A DNA stretch of 64,000 bases from Symsagittifera roscoffensis. Lineage: Eukaryota > Xenacoelomorpha > Acoela > Convolutidae. The notes beneath the pieces are model-generated. The model had not been told where the DNA came from. It was given only the letters and a program-made list of their open reading frames with translations, and searched no databases. A program made the position numbers and the translations under genes. The DNA lies in assembly GCF_963678635.1 (NCBI RefSeq), contig NC_087062.1:66883415-66947414 (forward strand). The letters run 5' to 3'. Positions 22,785 through 33,782 of this stretch are shown here, piece by piece; positions within the stretch are counted from its first letter, which is position 1, and each line of letters opens with the position of its first letter.

Positions 22785-23162
22785 AATAATTTTGAATGGA
22801 CAACAGAACATCAGAAAAGATTTCAAGAAATAAAAAAACTTCTCACTGAACAAATATCAAACACCATTCCAGATCCAGACACACCATTTTATGATATGTG
22901 CGATGCCTCAAATTTTAGCATTGGTGCAGCATTATTACAATCACACAGTGAAACAAATAAGACGAATGTTATTTCAGCAAACTCAAGACTATCTACACAA
23001 GCTGAACTTAGACTCTCTACACTTATGAGAGAATGCACAGCTATAAAATACACTCTTACAGAAAATGAATGTTTAATACTTGGATCAAAACATCCAACAG
23101 CTCTCTTTACAGACCAGAAACCTATAATTTTTTTTCACACAAAAATCAAACACAAACTATAG
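22785..23162 (+). pseudogene. RNase H domain, pol copy 2
   Basis: It follows RT in the same frame after a TAA at 22782-22784. The catalytic pattern is retained: MCDASNFSIGAALLQ (first Asp), LMRECTAIKYTL (Glu) and LFTDQKP (third acidic residue). This domain removes the RNA strand during cDNA synthesis. The frame stays open to the stop at 23160-23162. It is absent from pol copy 1. Confidence 0.8.
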
Positions 23163-24120
23163 AGTTTACAGATTTCAATTATTTTTAATGAAACTCCCAA
23201 ACCTACATATAGTTTGGACAGCAGGTAAAATCTTTTGCCCTATCAGACACACTTAGTAGAAACACGCCACCTAATTTATTAACAAGAAAAACAACAGTAG
23301 AAAAACCACAAAATTTAAGTTTTTCCTTGCAGAAGCTGAAACATCACCCAAACTAGAATGCAAATACGCAGTAAAAACCGATAATGATCAAACACAAAAA
23401 AAAATCTACAACACTTTGCATTAGACGTGGTTTTCCAAAACAATCACTACGAAGTAGACCTCTTAGGAAACTCTACAATTAAACCAATAACATATTCATC
23501 ATGGTTGAAAAACAAAAATCAACAAAAAATATTCAAACTAAAAATGTACAAGACAGACCTTTTCCCTTTAAAGGAAAAAGAAAATTTAACTGATAATATA
23601 AATTTATCAGGCCCTCCAAATAATGTTTCAAAATATACAAAAAACCATGTTTTTAACCTCCATGACCCTCTTGATAACATACCTCTCTCAAAGTTAGAAA
23701 TCGAAAATATCTTTTTACCAAATACAGAGAAATTAACACTTGAGCTACTAAAAATCACCAAAATTTTGACCCAGTCATTAGAAAATTAAAGTCTTGCACA
23801 CTTATAAAACAAAACCCATAAAGGCAGATATCACAATTCTAGGAAATAAAACACTTCTAAGATACTTTAGAAAATTTAACAATTTATCCATAAATGAGAA
23901 CACAAGTATTTTAGAATATCAACAATCAGAATTGAAAGTACCATGTTTACCACTAAGTATGATACATCTAGTGTTTCACATTTCACATTACTTAAACACT
24001 AAGGGACATGCAGGATCAGAAAAACATACTCGAGTTTCATCCAAAACTTTTACTTTCCAAATGAACCAATTTGAATTAAAGTATTAAGCAATGATTTCAT
24101 AACATGCCAATTAAATAAAC
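23163..24120 (+). pseudogene. RNase H-integrase tether and HHCC region, pol copy 2
   Basis: Nearly the same as 18361-19310. Frame 23427-23789 holds VDLLGNSTIKPITYSSWLKN and the ENLTDNINLSGPPNNV block. Frame 23794-24087 holds HISHYLNTKGHAGSEKH. A short stretch at 23750-23790 (KITKILTQSLEN), missing from copy 1, shows that copy 1 has a small deletion there. The Cys-x2-Cys half is damaged: GATTTCATAACATGC has Phe in place of the first Cys. Confidence 0.7.
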
Positions 24121-24179
24121 CAAACCCACATCAAAAGCAAATAGCAGAAAAACAAGATGTTAAAAGACAAAGTTTTTGT

Positions 24180-25072
24180 TTTAACCACCGAATATCATTC
24201 GACACAAAAAGAACAAGATCACACTCTTCGGAAGGAAACTCATATATATTGGTCATAGTTGACGCATTCACACACTACGTAGCACATAACTCAGTACCTC
24301 GTTGAAACGCTTATTATGCATAAACAACACTTTGTGAACACTGGATAGCGAAATTAGGATTACCAGAAATCCTGATTAAAGACAATGGCACCGAGTTCAT
24401 TAACAATGAAATAATTACATTATGCCATCTATATAACTTCAAACACAAACCACGAACATCTCATGCCCCTTGGACTTTTGGTTTAGTCGATGGAATGAAT
24501 CGTTCGTTACAAGAACATCTCAGATGTATCATAAATGGAAACGATACAAAAGATACTGAAGGGTCAACAGATGAAAAATTATTCCCCTTAGCTTATATTT
24601 CTCAAACAGCAACAACCTTAGGACTGTCACCCTATGAAATGATTTTTAATCAAAAGTCACGAAAACCAATAATGTTCACAGCAATCTCCTCAAAAAACGT
24701 ACAAGGCTATTGCCAACCCACAAAAGAGTCAAAGTGTTATAATCTACCATTACATACACACGTTGAAGATCATTTTCATCACCCACAATTTTTGAAATTA
24801 GCTTTTGGCACACATACCGTATGGGTTTTAAATAGAGATAAAAAACACCTTGAAATTTTTTAAACAATAGCAAAAAAAACTAATACAAAGACAGAATATT
24901 CATTCCCAAATGAATTCACGATTCACAACCGCTACAAATTTAAAAATTGGATTATTCGTCCTATTCCCAAATTTTGTAACACAAAAAGGAATATCCAAAA
25001 CGTTATAAGCAACCTGAAAAGGACCTTTTCAGATTATTGACAAACCCACTGATGTAATATATATAATTTATT
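24180..25072 (+). pseudogene. Integrase core and GPY/F-like C-terminus, pol copy 2
   Basis: SFDTK and VIVDAFTHYVAHN are present. Stops then follow (TGA after VPR and TAA after NAYYA), the second Asp block reads KDNGTEF, and the catalytic Glu codon is GAT (VDGMNRS), so Glu has become Asp. The frame reopens at 24495-24863. Downstream, KGPFQIIDKPTDVIY (about 25018-25062) is the GPY/F module typical of Ty3/gypsy integrases, which copy 1 lacks. It is a non-functional integrase, complementary in its damage to copy 1. Confidence 0.8.
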
Positions 25073-25234
25073 GATTCAAATAAAAAAGAAATAGTTCAAC
25101 ACCGAAATAATCTTTTACCATACTACCCGAAAGAATACGCCCTTCAACTTAATGATTCAAATAAAAAAGAAATTGTTCATTACCGAAACAATCTTTTACC
25201 ATACTACCCAAAAGAATACGCCCTTCTACAGTAT
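25073..25234 (+). repeat. 81-bp tandem duplication at the integrase C-terminus
   Basis: Two copies, 25073-25153 and 25154-25234, start GATTCAAATAAAAAAGAAAT and code for NNLLPYYPKEYAL. They differ at about six positions. 81 is 27 codons, so the frame is preserved. Confidence 0.9.
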
Positions 25235-25906
25235 TTGTTCTTGGCAGTAGTCAAGAACAAATAATTGATACAATTTATTCACCACAAATTTTAGAAACAA
25301 AAAATAACGAAAAGACTCGACAAAAACCCCGAGAAAAAAAAAACATGAAGAAAATACCCCAAAAACAAAGAAAAAACCGAAAAATACAAGAAAAAATTTG
25401 ACCACAGGACATAAAAGAAACCTCTCAAAATCGATCTCAACCACAAAAAGATTATAAAACCTTCTTTCCACAATCCTAAATGTTAAAGAAAGTTGAATTC
25501 AAAAAAATTCCCTAAGCTAATCATTTTTAAACCTTTAGAAATATAACAAACTCTTTTTTTTCTTTTCTACAAATTCATGCTGACACCCTTGAACAACCAG
25601 TTTAACTTTAGCCAATCAGAAGCTATCTAAACATCACCTCATTTTGGCACCACTTCTTTAGCTGACACTTTGCAAACTTCAAACATATATATAACCATAA
25701 TTAAAGGCCCTCCCGGTCAAAAATCAGCAACAAGCCTATATTTGACAACCAAAATAAACAGAATCTAAATATTACAACCCTCCCCCTACAATATGACACA
25801 AACCAAAAGTCAACAATATTGTCCCAACTAATACTCCAAAATTCCCTTGAAGAAAAATATTAAATTAGCCTAAGAAAAAATAAGACATGATCATTTAGCC
25901 TAAAGT
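25235..25906 (+). other. Pol-env interval, Lys-rich remnant then no gene
   Basis: Up to about 25500 the translation is a Lys/Pro/Thr-rich tail (PKNKEKTEK) that probably ends Pol. From there to 25906 no frame is open and no repeat was found. A short GC-richer segment (AAAGGCCCTCCCGG) lies near 25703. Confidence 0.4.
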
Positions 25907-26560
25907 GTGAACAACTTCCAGATACCCCAATCATCTATTAAAAAGAACAAAATCAGAAATATCACTCTTAGACCTCCAGACTTCTCTTCACCAAAAACTG
26001 CCCATACTCAACCCACTTGTCAAAAATCAATAACTAATCCGACCACACTCAAACTTTGCCTCAACAAGAAAAAAATAATTCGACAAGAACGAATCAATTC
26101 TCAAATGCTTCGTTCCGAACCAGTCAGTTTTCTAAAGAATATAACCTCAAAACTTTTTCCAATAAAATCAATCTTTTTTCAAATCATCATATTTTTCATT
26201 TTAGATACTTTCAAATTATTTATCTCTCTCTTTCTAATTGTTTGCAGTTTTTTCATAATTTTCTGTTCACTCCACAAAACCCACCTCAATTATGCAAAAA
26301 TCCTTGATCACCTCCTCGAGTACAATTTTTCAACAACTATCTAAATGTTAAGACAGCTCTGCAACAAGAAAGACAATTTTCTTTTTTAGTTGTATTTTTC
26401 ACATTTCTGATTTCCCTAATTCTGACAATATGCAAACGTATAAAAAAAACAATAATAACCTTTGAAATAGCAACAAAACTTCTAATCATATTCATAGAAG
26501 AATATTATAATCAACATAAAATAATTCGACAAGAACGAATCAATTCTCAAATGCTTCGTT
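25907..26560 (+). pseudogene. Hydrophobic reading frame between pol and env, function unknown
   Basis: Frame 25907-26344 (145 codons) has a hydrophilic Pro/Ser/Lys-rich N-terminus. From about residue 89 it has a long run of Ile, Phe, Leu and Val (QIIIFFILDTFKLFISLFLI, then CSFFIIFCSL), enough for one or two membrane segments. In the next frame, from 26346, a second hydrophobic helix (SFLVVFFTFLISLILTIC) is followed by a basic KRIKK, so a frameshift probably separates two parts of one membrane protein. No family was recognised. It lies between pol and the env-like region, where env or accessory genes occur in env-bearing retroelements. Confidence 0.45.
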
Positions 26561-26966
26561 CCGAACCAGTCAGTTTTCTAAAGAATATAACCTCAAAACT
26601 TTTTCCAATAAAATCAATCTTTTTTCAAATCATCATATTTTTCATTTTAGATACTTTCAAATTATTTATCTCTCTCTTTCTAATTGTTTGCAGTTTTTTC
26701 ATAATTTTCTGTTCACTCCACAAAACCCACCTCAATTATGCAAAAATCCTTGATCACCTCCTCGAGTACAATTTTTCAACAACTATCTAAATGTTAAGAC
26801 AGCTCTGCAACAAGAAAGACAATTTTCTTTTTTAGTTGTATTTTTCACATTTCTGATTTCCCTAATTCTGACAATATGCAAACGTATAAAAAAAACAATA
26901 ATAACCTTTGAAATAGCAACAAAACTTCTAATCATATTCATAGAAGAATATTATAATCAACATAAA
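26075..26966 (+). repeat. 446-bp perfect tandem duplication
   Basis: 26075-26520 and 26521-26966 appear identical base for base. The unit contains the hydrophobic segments described for 25907. 446 is not a multiple of three, so the repeat changes frame. The second copy again opens a frame at 26551-26790. Confidence 0.93.
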
Positions 26967-27374
26967 TTTTTTTCATTGGTAATAACTTTAAAGAACCTTT
27001 CAAAATTGCTAATCAACAACCCACATAACAGTCCCCACCGACTACAACATCCCAAGAATCTCCAACAACACCAACATCCAGTCAGACAAGCCACCCTCAA
27101 TCATCAACACGTATTTCAATTCAAGAAAACCCATATACATCTGAAGAAAGACATTCACTTTTATCATAACCTTTCGCAGCCCAAGCGAACCACAATACAA
27201 ACCAACAAATAATATATACCCCCTTTCAGCAGAATCTAAAAAAAACAAGACACCCAAGTTAAAACCAAAATACATCCACAATAAATAGACAAATCATACA
27301 TTCAAGACGAAATAGAAACTTTACAACCCCCAGAGTTCATTTTAATATACCCTCATCACCAACTCCAAATTCTC
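26967..27374 (+). other. Pro/His/Gln-rich reading frame remnant
   Basis: Frame 26976-27212 (78 codons) continues from the second copy of the 446-bp repeat and is rich in His, Gln, Asn and Pro. No domain was recognised. It may be the extension of the hydrophobic protein or degraded sequence. Confidence 0.3.
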
Positions 27375-27656
27375 TTGGACCTTGCCAGCAGTACATTTCA
27401 AAGTACACACCCCCAACAATTACAACCTAGCTCACAACAACGTTCTCCGAACATACCATCGGACTACTTAGGATCAACCCCTACATCCGCAAAAATTCGT
27501 GAAAATCCCTTTAATCCCGTAACTTCATCACAACATCTCCCACATTGGATGACACAAGCTTTTACTCAAGGTGAACCAAACTTGGTAAATGAATCTCATC
27601 AGAAACATAGTTGTCACTACCAGAATTCCTCTCACTCCCTTCAAGCCCTTCAATAA
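27375..27656 (+). CDS. Ser/Pro/Gln-rich 93-codon frame, unknown
   Basis: It starts MDLASSTFQSTHPQQLQ and is rich in Ser, Pro, Gln and His. The frame continues after the TAA with VRYQISTTSIH and VRLDWNTFVAPSPLFGQH, so the protein was probably longer (to about 27960). It has no cysteines apart from one, no membrane segment and no recognised family. By composition it resembles a disordered structural-protein segment. Confidence 0.35.
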   Translation: MDLASSTFQSTHPQQLQPSSQQRSPNIPSDYLGSTPTSAKIRENPFNPVTSSQHLPHWMTQAFTQGEPNLVNESHQKHSCHYQNSSHSLQALQ

Positions 27657-28203
27657 GTCAGATATCAGATATCAACAACATCAATTCACCCAAATTTTTC
27701 TACCAATTTAGACGATAGATATAAGGAACATTTATCCAATAATACACCCGTACGATTAGATTGGAATACTTTCGTAGCACCTTCTCCACTATTCGGACAA
27801 CACCGCGACAGTAACAAACTACATAACTGGGCACTTAACAGATTACAATATAGACACGATAATCATAAATACACATAGGAACACAACATAGAAATCCTTA
27901 CACAAGACAACTTAACAGTTAAATTCGAAATAACAGTAAAATTAAACAATTGAGTACATCACCCTCTCCCTCTAGCTCCACCAAATATAACAGCTCATCA
28001 TTACCTCCCCCATTTATCACAACAGAAATTACCTATGACTACGATAAATATACAAAAAAGACACTTGGATACATTAAATTCTATAATCCTTATTCAGGAC
28101 TATCTTACAAGTGTAATTTTTAAAAATTTTTAATCTCCAAACCCTACCCCCTTTTACTTTCTCAGAAACAACAAATCACAAAAACCCCTCGCCTTGAACA
28201 GGA
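27657..28203 (+). other. Continuation of the unknown frame, then the junction into the env array
   Basis: To about 27960 a stop-interrupted frame continues the preceding one. From there to 28203 nothing is recognised. At about 28203 the sequence joins the repeating env unit at CCCACACTCTATTTTTGCC, the same point where later units begin after GCTTTGTGTC. Confidence 0.4.
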
Positions 28204-28407
28204 CCCCACACTCTATTTTTGCCGAGAATTGCTCTAGTGTGAGCGACTCTTTAAAAATAACCAAACTAATATAAAAAAACGCTTTTGCGATATTTATTAA
28301 TAACAAATCATAATTAAAACTAAAATTAACAAAAAAGTTTATATATGTAAAAAAAATATGCAGTATATATAGATTTCGTAAAGCCCAACAGACGAGCAGC
28401 CAAGAAG

Positions 28408-28638
28408 ATGACAACCAAATCACATTCCAACTTCGGAATGGCAAATCTACTTGATTTGCTGCCTAAAGTCGCTACCTCAAGGAATTTAGAGTATGGACTC
28501 AACATCGCAGCAAAGGAAAACTATTGCACCAGACCAATGGCCATCTCGATGTTGACTACACGTACAAATCCTAGTCACTTGGCACTTCACCCGAAAAAGT
28601 CAAAACTAACCATGCACGCTGTCTCGATCCAAACTTAA
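28408..28638 (+). CDS. 76-codon frame at the start of each env unit, unknown
   Basis: The protein begins MTTKSHSNFGMANLLDLLPK, is mildly basic and has no membrane segment or recognised motif. It is identical in 34859-35089. In the partial unit it runs 40265-40480 with one substitution and a different tail, where the unit breaks. A TATATATG-like AT-rich stretch lies about 60-80 bp upstream. It could be the first exon or leader of the env-like gene, but that is only positional. Confidence 0.35.
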   Translation: MTTKSHSNFGMANLLDLLPKVATSRNLEYGLNIAAKENYCTRPMAISMLTTRTNPSHLALHPKKSKLTMHAVSIQT

Positions 28639-28787
28639 CAAAATCGATACATCATTGCATCGATCAGAAGTCTTGACACAATCACACAAAGTAAATCAGA
28701 AAAACTTTTACATCTTAGCCCTGAATATTGTAAAAACAACTAAATAGATCAAAATTAACCACAAACAAAGGCACAAATCGGAAAGTA

Positions 28788-30595
28788 GTGAAGTTTCAAG
28801 TTTTTCCAGACTTTGCACACCAAGCGGAGCTTGACAGATACAAGGGTCATATAAAATTAGATGACAAATACCCATTCCACGGCGCACATGGAAAATTATT
28901 ATATGATCTGTACGATAAAAATTGGATACCACACATTGGAAATAACAACCCTTCAATATGTAAAGCTGACACAAAAAACAAAGGATACAAGAAATTATGT
29001 TTTTTGATTGGAAAATCCAACTAGAAAAAATACAATTATCACGAGATTTAAGAGACGACATTATAATTTATCAAGGAATCCGATTATTCTGTAAAAACGA
29101 CTAAGGATATTGCGATCCAACAACTAGAACACTAGAACACAAGCAACAATTGTTTGGTTCCCCGAAGACACTTGTACCACATTTCAAAAATACATGCAAG
29201 AATGATTAAATTTCATCAAAACCACTTTATTGAGTCCATATCATATGATGAAGTTTGAAAAAAATTAGACAAAACAATCAATGTTTCAAAAATATTAATA
29301 ATATAGAAAACAAACTAACACGTTTTCAAAACTACCCAAAAACAGAACTCGCCTGCAAATATTAAACTCCTTTTTATAAAACACAATACTCTGGAATCCT
29401 TGTCGAATACAAAAAAAAATTCAACATGAACACAGGAAATCTTAAAATTATACCAGATTTATTACATCACGTTTCAAAAAACGACGAAAGTTCATACATC
29501 CCAGTAAAATTTCTAAACAATGCAGGAAGAACTGGTGGAAAACTTCGGCCATAAGATAAAAGCAGTACACGCTTTCAAGAACTATCACTTATGAAAAACA
29601 CCTATTTTGGTGCAATGCACTATGACATCCACTTAGATATGAAATTAGATTACACAATAAGTAGAATTTTTCAAGAAAAGTCACTATCAGAACTAGAAAC
29701 GCTTCATCACTTATGTGAACTTGAATGAACACAAATCCTACAATCACTTGCACTTGCAGTATTAAAATTTCCTTATACAGGATATTTGCTATCAGGAAAT
29801 AGATCAAATTTTATTGACTACGAAGGAAATATTTTATGGCATTACACTTGTACGAAAAAAGTATCACCATTATATGTATTCGAAGATAAAAGATGTTACA
29901 AAAGAATTCCCATATTCTACCAGACACACTTTCTAGAAGAACATATTTTTGGGATACAGCCGTCCCATTAGGATCTGAAAATAGCCACAGTGTAGTACAA
30001 TTAAATCCCGATGAAGATAAAAATTATCTTCTCACACCATACCCAACACTTATGCCATCATTAAAGAAATTAAAGAGATATACAACATCACATCCGCACA
30101 CAACAATTTCAAGAACTCCTCACAAAAATGGACACAATACAAAGACAATCCATCGACCAAAATTTACGAAAACTTGCAGAAACCGCAAGATTTTTAGACA
30201 TCTACACACAAGACTACAGTGGATACTTTAAAGATATAAAAGATTGCATTTATCTAAACGGAGGAAAATACCATCCACAAGACATTTCCCCCATCAAAGT
30301 CTTCAGTTTTGTAAAGCTTAAAAATAAACTACTCGCCTTTCTAGGATGGCCCTACTTCATCTTAGAAAGGTTGACTATATTATATGCAATGTTTAGTTTT
30401 TTTGGATTTCTCTTTTCATTATTGAAAGGAATTTACAATACATGCGCAATACACACTCAAGTAAACAAAAAAGCAAGTGTAGCACGCATACTCTTGGCAG
30501 GATTTTTCGGAACATTTTCAACTTCAAATAACAAAATACTTTTAAACGCTCAAATAAATGAATACAAAAAACTATCAACTACATCCAATACATGA
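28788..30595 (+). pseudogene. Env-like glycoprotein, unit 1, multiply frameshifted
   Basis: Readable blocks in order are FPDFAHQAELDRYKGHIKLD and WIPHIGNNNPSICKAD (28788-29024), LRDDIIIYQGIRLFCKND near 29045, a Trp-Phe-Pro-Glu-Asp-Thr-Cys block near 29150, AMHYDIHLDMKLDYTISRIF near 29610, and SNFIDYEGNILWHYTCTKK near 29800. A 155-codon frame (30128-30595) follows with a hydrophobic segment at residues 70-95 and a second hydrophobic patch near residue 122. Spaced cysteines plus a C-terminal membrane anchor, after integrase and before the 3' LTR, argue for an envelope-like surface protein. I cannot assign the fusion-protein class. Stops after CKND and CELE, several frame changes and a 7-bp loss near 29186 make this copy defective. 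Confidence 0.6.
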
Positions 30596-32429
30596 TAATT
30601 CACAAGAAACTAGAAACACAACACCTACTGCACCACGATTACATAAAATATAAAAAACCATCCATTATCTTTAGTACCACGAAATTGTAAGAATATATCC
30701 CAGACAGAGCACATCTCAACAATTCATAGATACCCACAAAGTCCAGTTACCCACATTGTAGCACAACAACTGAAAGTAGACGAAACATAAGAACAAATTA
30801 TAGAACAACCAAATAGCACTAATTTCTGTTCTCAGAACAACCCTATTTTTAGCCTACGATGAGCCGCCAAGAATTTTCAAAAACGTTCGACTCAGAAACA
30901 AAAAACACCAGCAAAGAGTTTTATGCAATGAAATTCGTAGAATCCCAAACGAAACAATTAAACAACTTAGAGTAAGAACTGAAACACTAGTAAGAAAAGC
31001 ATGTTCCTTTAATACGCATGATTGAAAGAATACAAAAATGACAGAAAAATTAATGATGACTCTAACACCTCAATTACAAAAAATAGCAATAAAAAAAGAG
31101 CATCACATCCGCATAAAACAATTTCAAGAACTCCTCACAAAAATGGACTCAATACAAAGACAATCCATCGACCAATTTGTACGAAAAAGTGCAGAAACCG
31201 CAGGATTTTCAAACATCTACACACAAGACTACAGTGGATACTTTAAAGATATGAAAGGTTACATTTATCTAAACGATAAAAAATACCAACCACAGGATAT
31301 ATCACCCATCAATATCTTTAGTTAAAAAATGAACTACTCGCCTTTCTAGGATGGCCCTACTACATTTTAGAAAAGTTGACTATATTATATGCAATGTTTA
31401 ATTTTTTTGGATTTCGCTTTTCATTATTGAAAGGAATTTACAATACATGCGCAATACACACTCAAGTAAACAAAAAAGCAAGTGTAGCACGCATACTCTT
31501 GGCAGGATTTTTCGGAACATTTTCAACTTCAAATAACAAAATACTTTTAAACGCTCAAATAAATGAATACAAAAAACTATCAACTACATCCAATACATGA
31601 TAATTCACAAGAAACTAGAAACACAACACCTACTGCACCACGATTACATAAAATATAAAAAACCATCCATTATCTTTAGTACCACGAAATTGTAAGAATA
31701 TATCCCAGACAGAGCACATCTCAACAATTCATAGATACCCACAAAGTCCAGTTACCCACATTGTAGCACAACAACTGAAAGTAGACGAAACATAAGAACA
31801 AATTATAGAACAACCAAATAGCACTAATTTCTGTTCTCAGAACAACCCTATTTTTAGCCTACGATGAGCCGCCAAGAATTTTCAAAAACGTTCGACTCAG
31901 AAACAAAAAACACCAGCAAAGAGTTTTATGCAATGAAATTCGTAGAATCCCAAACGAAACAATTAAACAACTTAGAGTAAGAACTGAAACACTAGTAAGA
32001 AAAGCATGTTCCTTTAATACGCATGATTGAAAGAATACAAAAATGACAGAAAAATTAATGATGACTCTAACACCTCAATTACAAAAAATAGCAATAAAAA
32101 AAGAGCATCACATCCGCATAAAACAATTTCAAGAACTCCTCACAAAAATGGACTCAATACAAAGACAATCCATCGACCAATTTGTACGAAAAAGTGCAGA
32201 AACCGCAGGATTTTCAAACATCTACACACAAGACTACAGTGGATACTTTAAAGATATGAAAGGTTACATTTATCTAAACGATAAAAAATACCAACCACAG
32301 GATATATCACCCATCAATATCTTTAGTTAAAAAATGAACTACTCGCCTTTCTAGGATGGCCCTACTACATTTTAGAAAAGTTGACTATATTATATGCAAT
32401 GTTTAATTTTTTTGGATTTCGCTTTTCAT
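30420..32429 (+). repeat. 1005-bp tandem duplication in env unit 1
   Basis: About 30420-31424 and 31425-32429 appear identical. Each contains the env membrane anchor, its trailing sequence, a gag capsid fragment and a second partial env C-terminus. Unit 2 has only one such segment, so the duplication followed divergence of the units or was lost from unit 2. Confidence 0.9.
30880..31600 (+). pseudogene. gag capsid fragment fused to env C-terminus, first copy
   Basis: From about 30880 the text is gag capsid (CAGAAACAAAAAACACCAGC, then the CNEIRRIP block in one frame). Frame 31038-31325 starts MTEKLMMTLTPQLQKIAIKK, which is gag, and then reads EHHIRIKQFQELLTKMDSIQ, which is env (compare 30086-30160). 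The join lies in CATCACATCC, present in both parents. After a TAA at 31323 the membrane anchor continues in 31376-31600. A chimeric protein of this frame would carry no membrane segment. Confidence 0.8.
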
Positions 32430-32611
32430 TATTGAAACGAATTTACAACACATGCGCAATACACACACAAGTAAACAAACAAGCAAGTGTAGCATGCATA
32501 ATTTTCGCAGGATTTTTCGGAATTTTTTCAAACTCAGTTAACAAAATACTTTTAGACGCTCGAATAAGTGAATACAATAAAAAAACTATCAATCACACCC
32601 AATACATATGA
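31885..32611 (+). pseudogene. gag-env fusion, second copy in unit 1
   Basis: Same structure as at 30880-31600: gag-env chimera 32043-32330, then membrane-anchor frame 32381-32611. Its C-terminus differs from the first anchor (KRIYNTCAIHTQVNKQASVA, then CIIFAGFFGIFSNSVNK), so two anchor variants coexist. Each variant also occurs once in unit 2. Confidence 0.75.
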
Positions 32612-32875
32612 TACTTCACAAAACACTAGAACCACGACACCTACTGCACCACAATTACATACATTACAAAAGAACCACCCATGATCTTTAGTACCACGAA
32701 ATTACAGGAACATATCCCTAACAGAGCAAATCTCAACAAGTCATAGATACCAACAAAGTCCAGTTTCCCACATTGTAGCACAACAACAAAATGTAGAGGA
32801 GACGTATGAACAGATTATAGAACAGCCACATACCACTAGTTTCCGTTCTCAGAACAACCATCTTTTTAGCCCACG

Positions 32876-33782
32876 ATGATCCGCCAGATTGGATCCCTCA
32901 ACCGTTTTCTTTCCTACCCATCCAACCTCCAACGTCACTCCTAGATCTTACCACTTTTTGATTTTCCTCCCTACCCTGAACCATCATGTACTCACAATTC
33001 ACCAAGCATGGACTCAGACAACACTTCAACGAACACAGTTTTTGTCACCATTTCACAATTTAATAACTCCAATATTGAAACCCCCGATGAATTTGCAGAC
33101 TCCGAAACTAGCCCATCCACTTTTTCTCAACCTTTCATTCAACCCATCCAGACTCAAATCACCGATTAACCTTCCTCAGCCCCTTCCTCCCATACTGACG
33201 CAACCCCAATCTACTCCCCAATGACCAGCTACCCACCTGACCACTCTAGTCCCGTTGACACCGAACTTGAAAACGAATTAGATAACTTAATAAACCTTCA
33301 ACAACTACTACAACACCATTACACAATTAATACACCATCAAGACAGCCACACCATTGATTTCAATTTATTCACTCCAAATACACTTCAGCATTATTCTAA
33401 AACTTTACAAATTGTATAACTAACTTACAAGGAATCATTAGAAATTACGACCCTATCCAACAAATGTATATATTCTGCCCACTAATCCGAACTTTTAACC
33501 TTGATGAATTCCGTTGAAATCCCAATCTTAGAATACATTCATAACATCAAACTTAATCATAAACTTTATAACCTCATTCAAAACACACCGCATGATTTCT
33601 CACCAAGTAGTGAAGAACACAAGATCATCCAAGCACTTGAACAGCTTTGGCTACTACTGCAAACTAAATATATCACCCGCTTACTTGCTAAACTTCTAAG
33701 AACATCAGATGTCATTCACGATTTTTTTCCAAACGGATTTTTTGCTGATGATCAAGTAATTATAATTATGTATTGTCACTAA
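32876..33782 (+). pseudogene. Ser/Thr/Pro-rich frame and helical C-terminus, unit 1
   Basis: ATG at 32876 starts the frame that in unit 2 reads MIRQIGSLNRFLSYPSN. Here a C-to-T change makes TAG near 32942. The middle is Ser/Thr/Pro-rich, with two stops before about 33360. Frame 33501-33782 (93 codons, MMNSVEIPIL to MYCH) follows and looks helical, with an EQLWLLLQTKYI segment and an acidic FFPNGFFADDQ stretch. No family was recognised. It lies downstream of env, in the position of an accessory gene. Confidence 0.4.

Noticed and set aside
16282-24870. G-to-A hypermutation by a cytidine deaminase as the cause of stops and of A-richness
   Set aside because: Some changes fit (TGG to TGA in the integrase zinc region, Gly to Glu in protease), but many others are C-to-T, T-to-A or indels, and intact domains are equally A-rich.
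25226-25473. Hydrophobic minus-strand frames rich in Phe and Leu as membrane proteins
   Set aside because: They are the complement of an A-rich Lys-coding plus-strand stretch at the end of pol.
28154-29061. Minus-strand frames of 96 and 117 codons repeated in each env unit
   Set aside because: They overlap the env-like plus-strand frames, have no motif and follow from the low T content of the plus strand.
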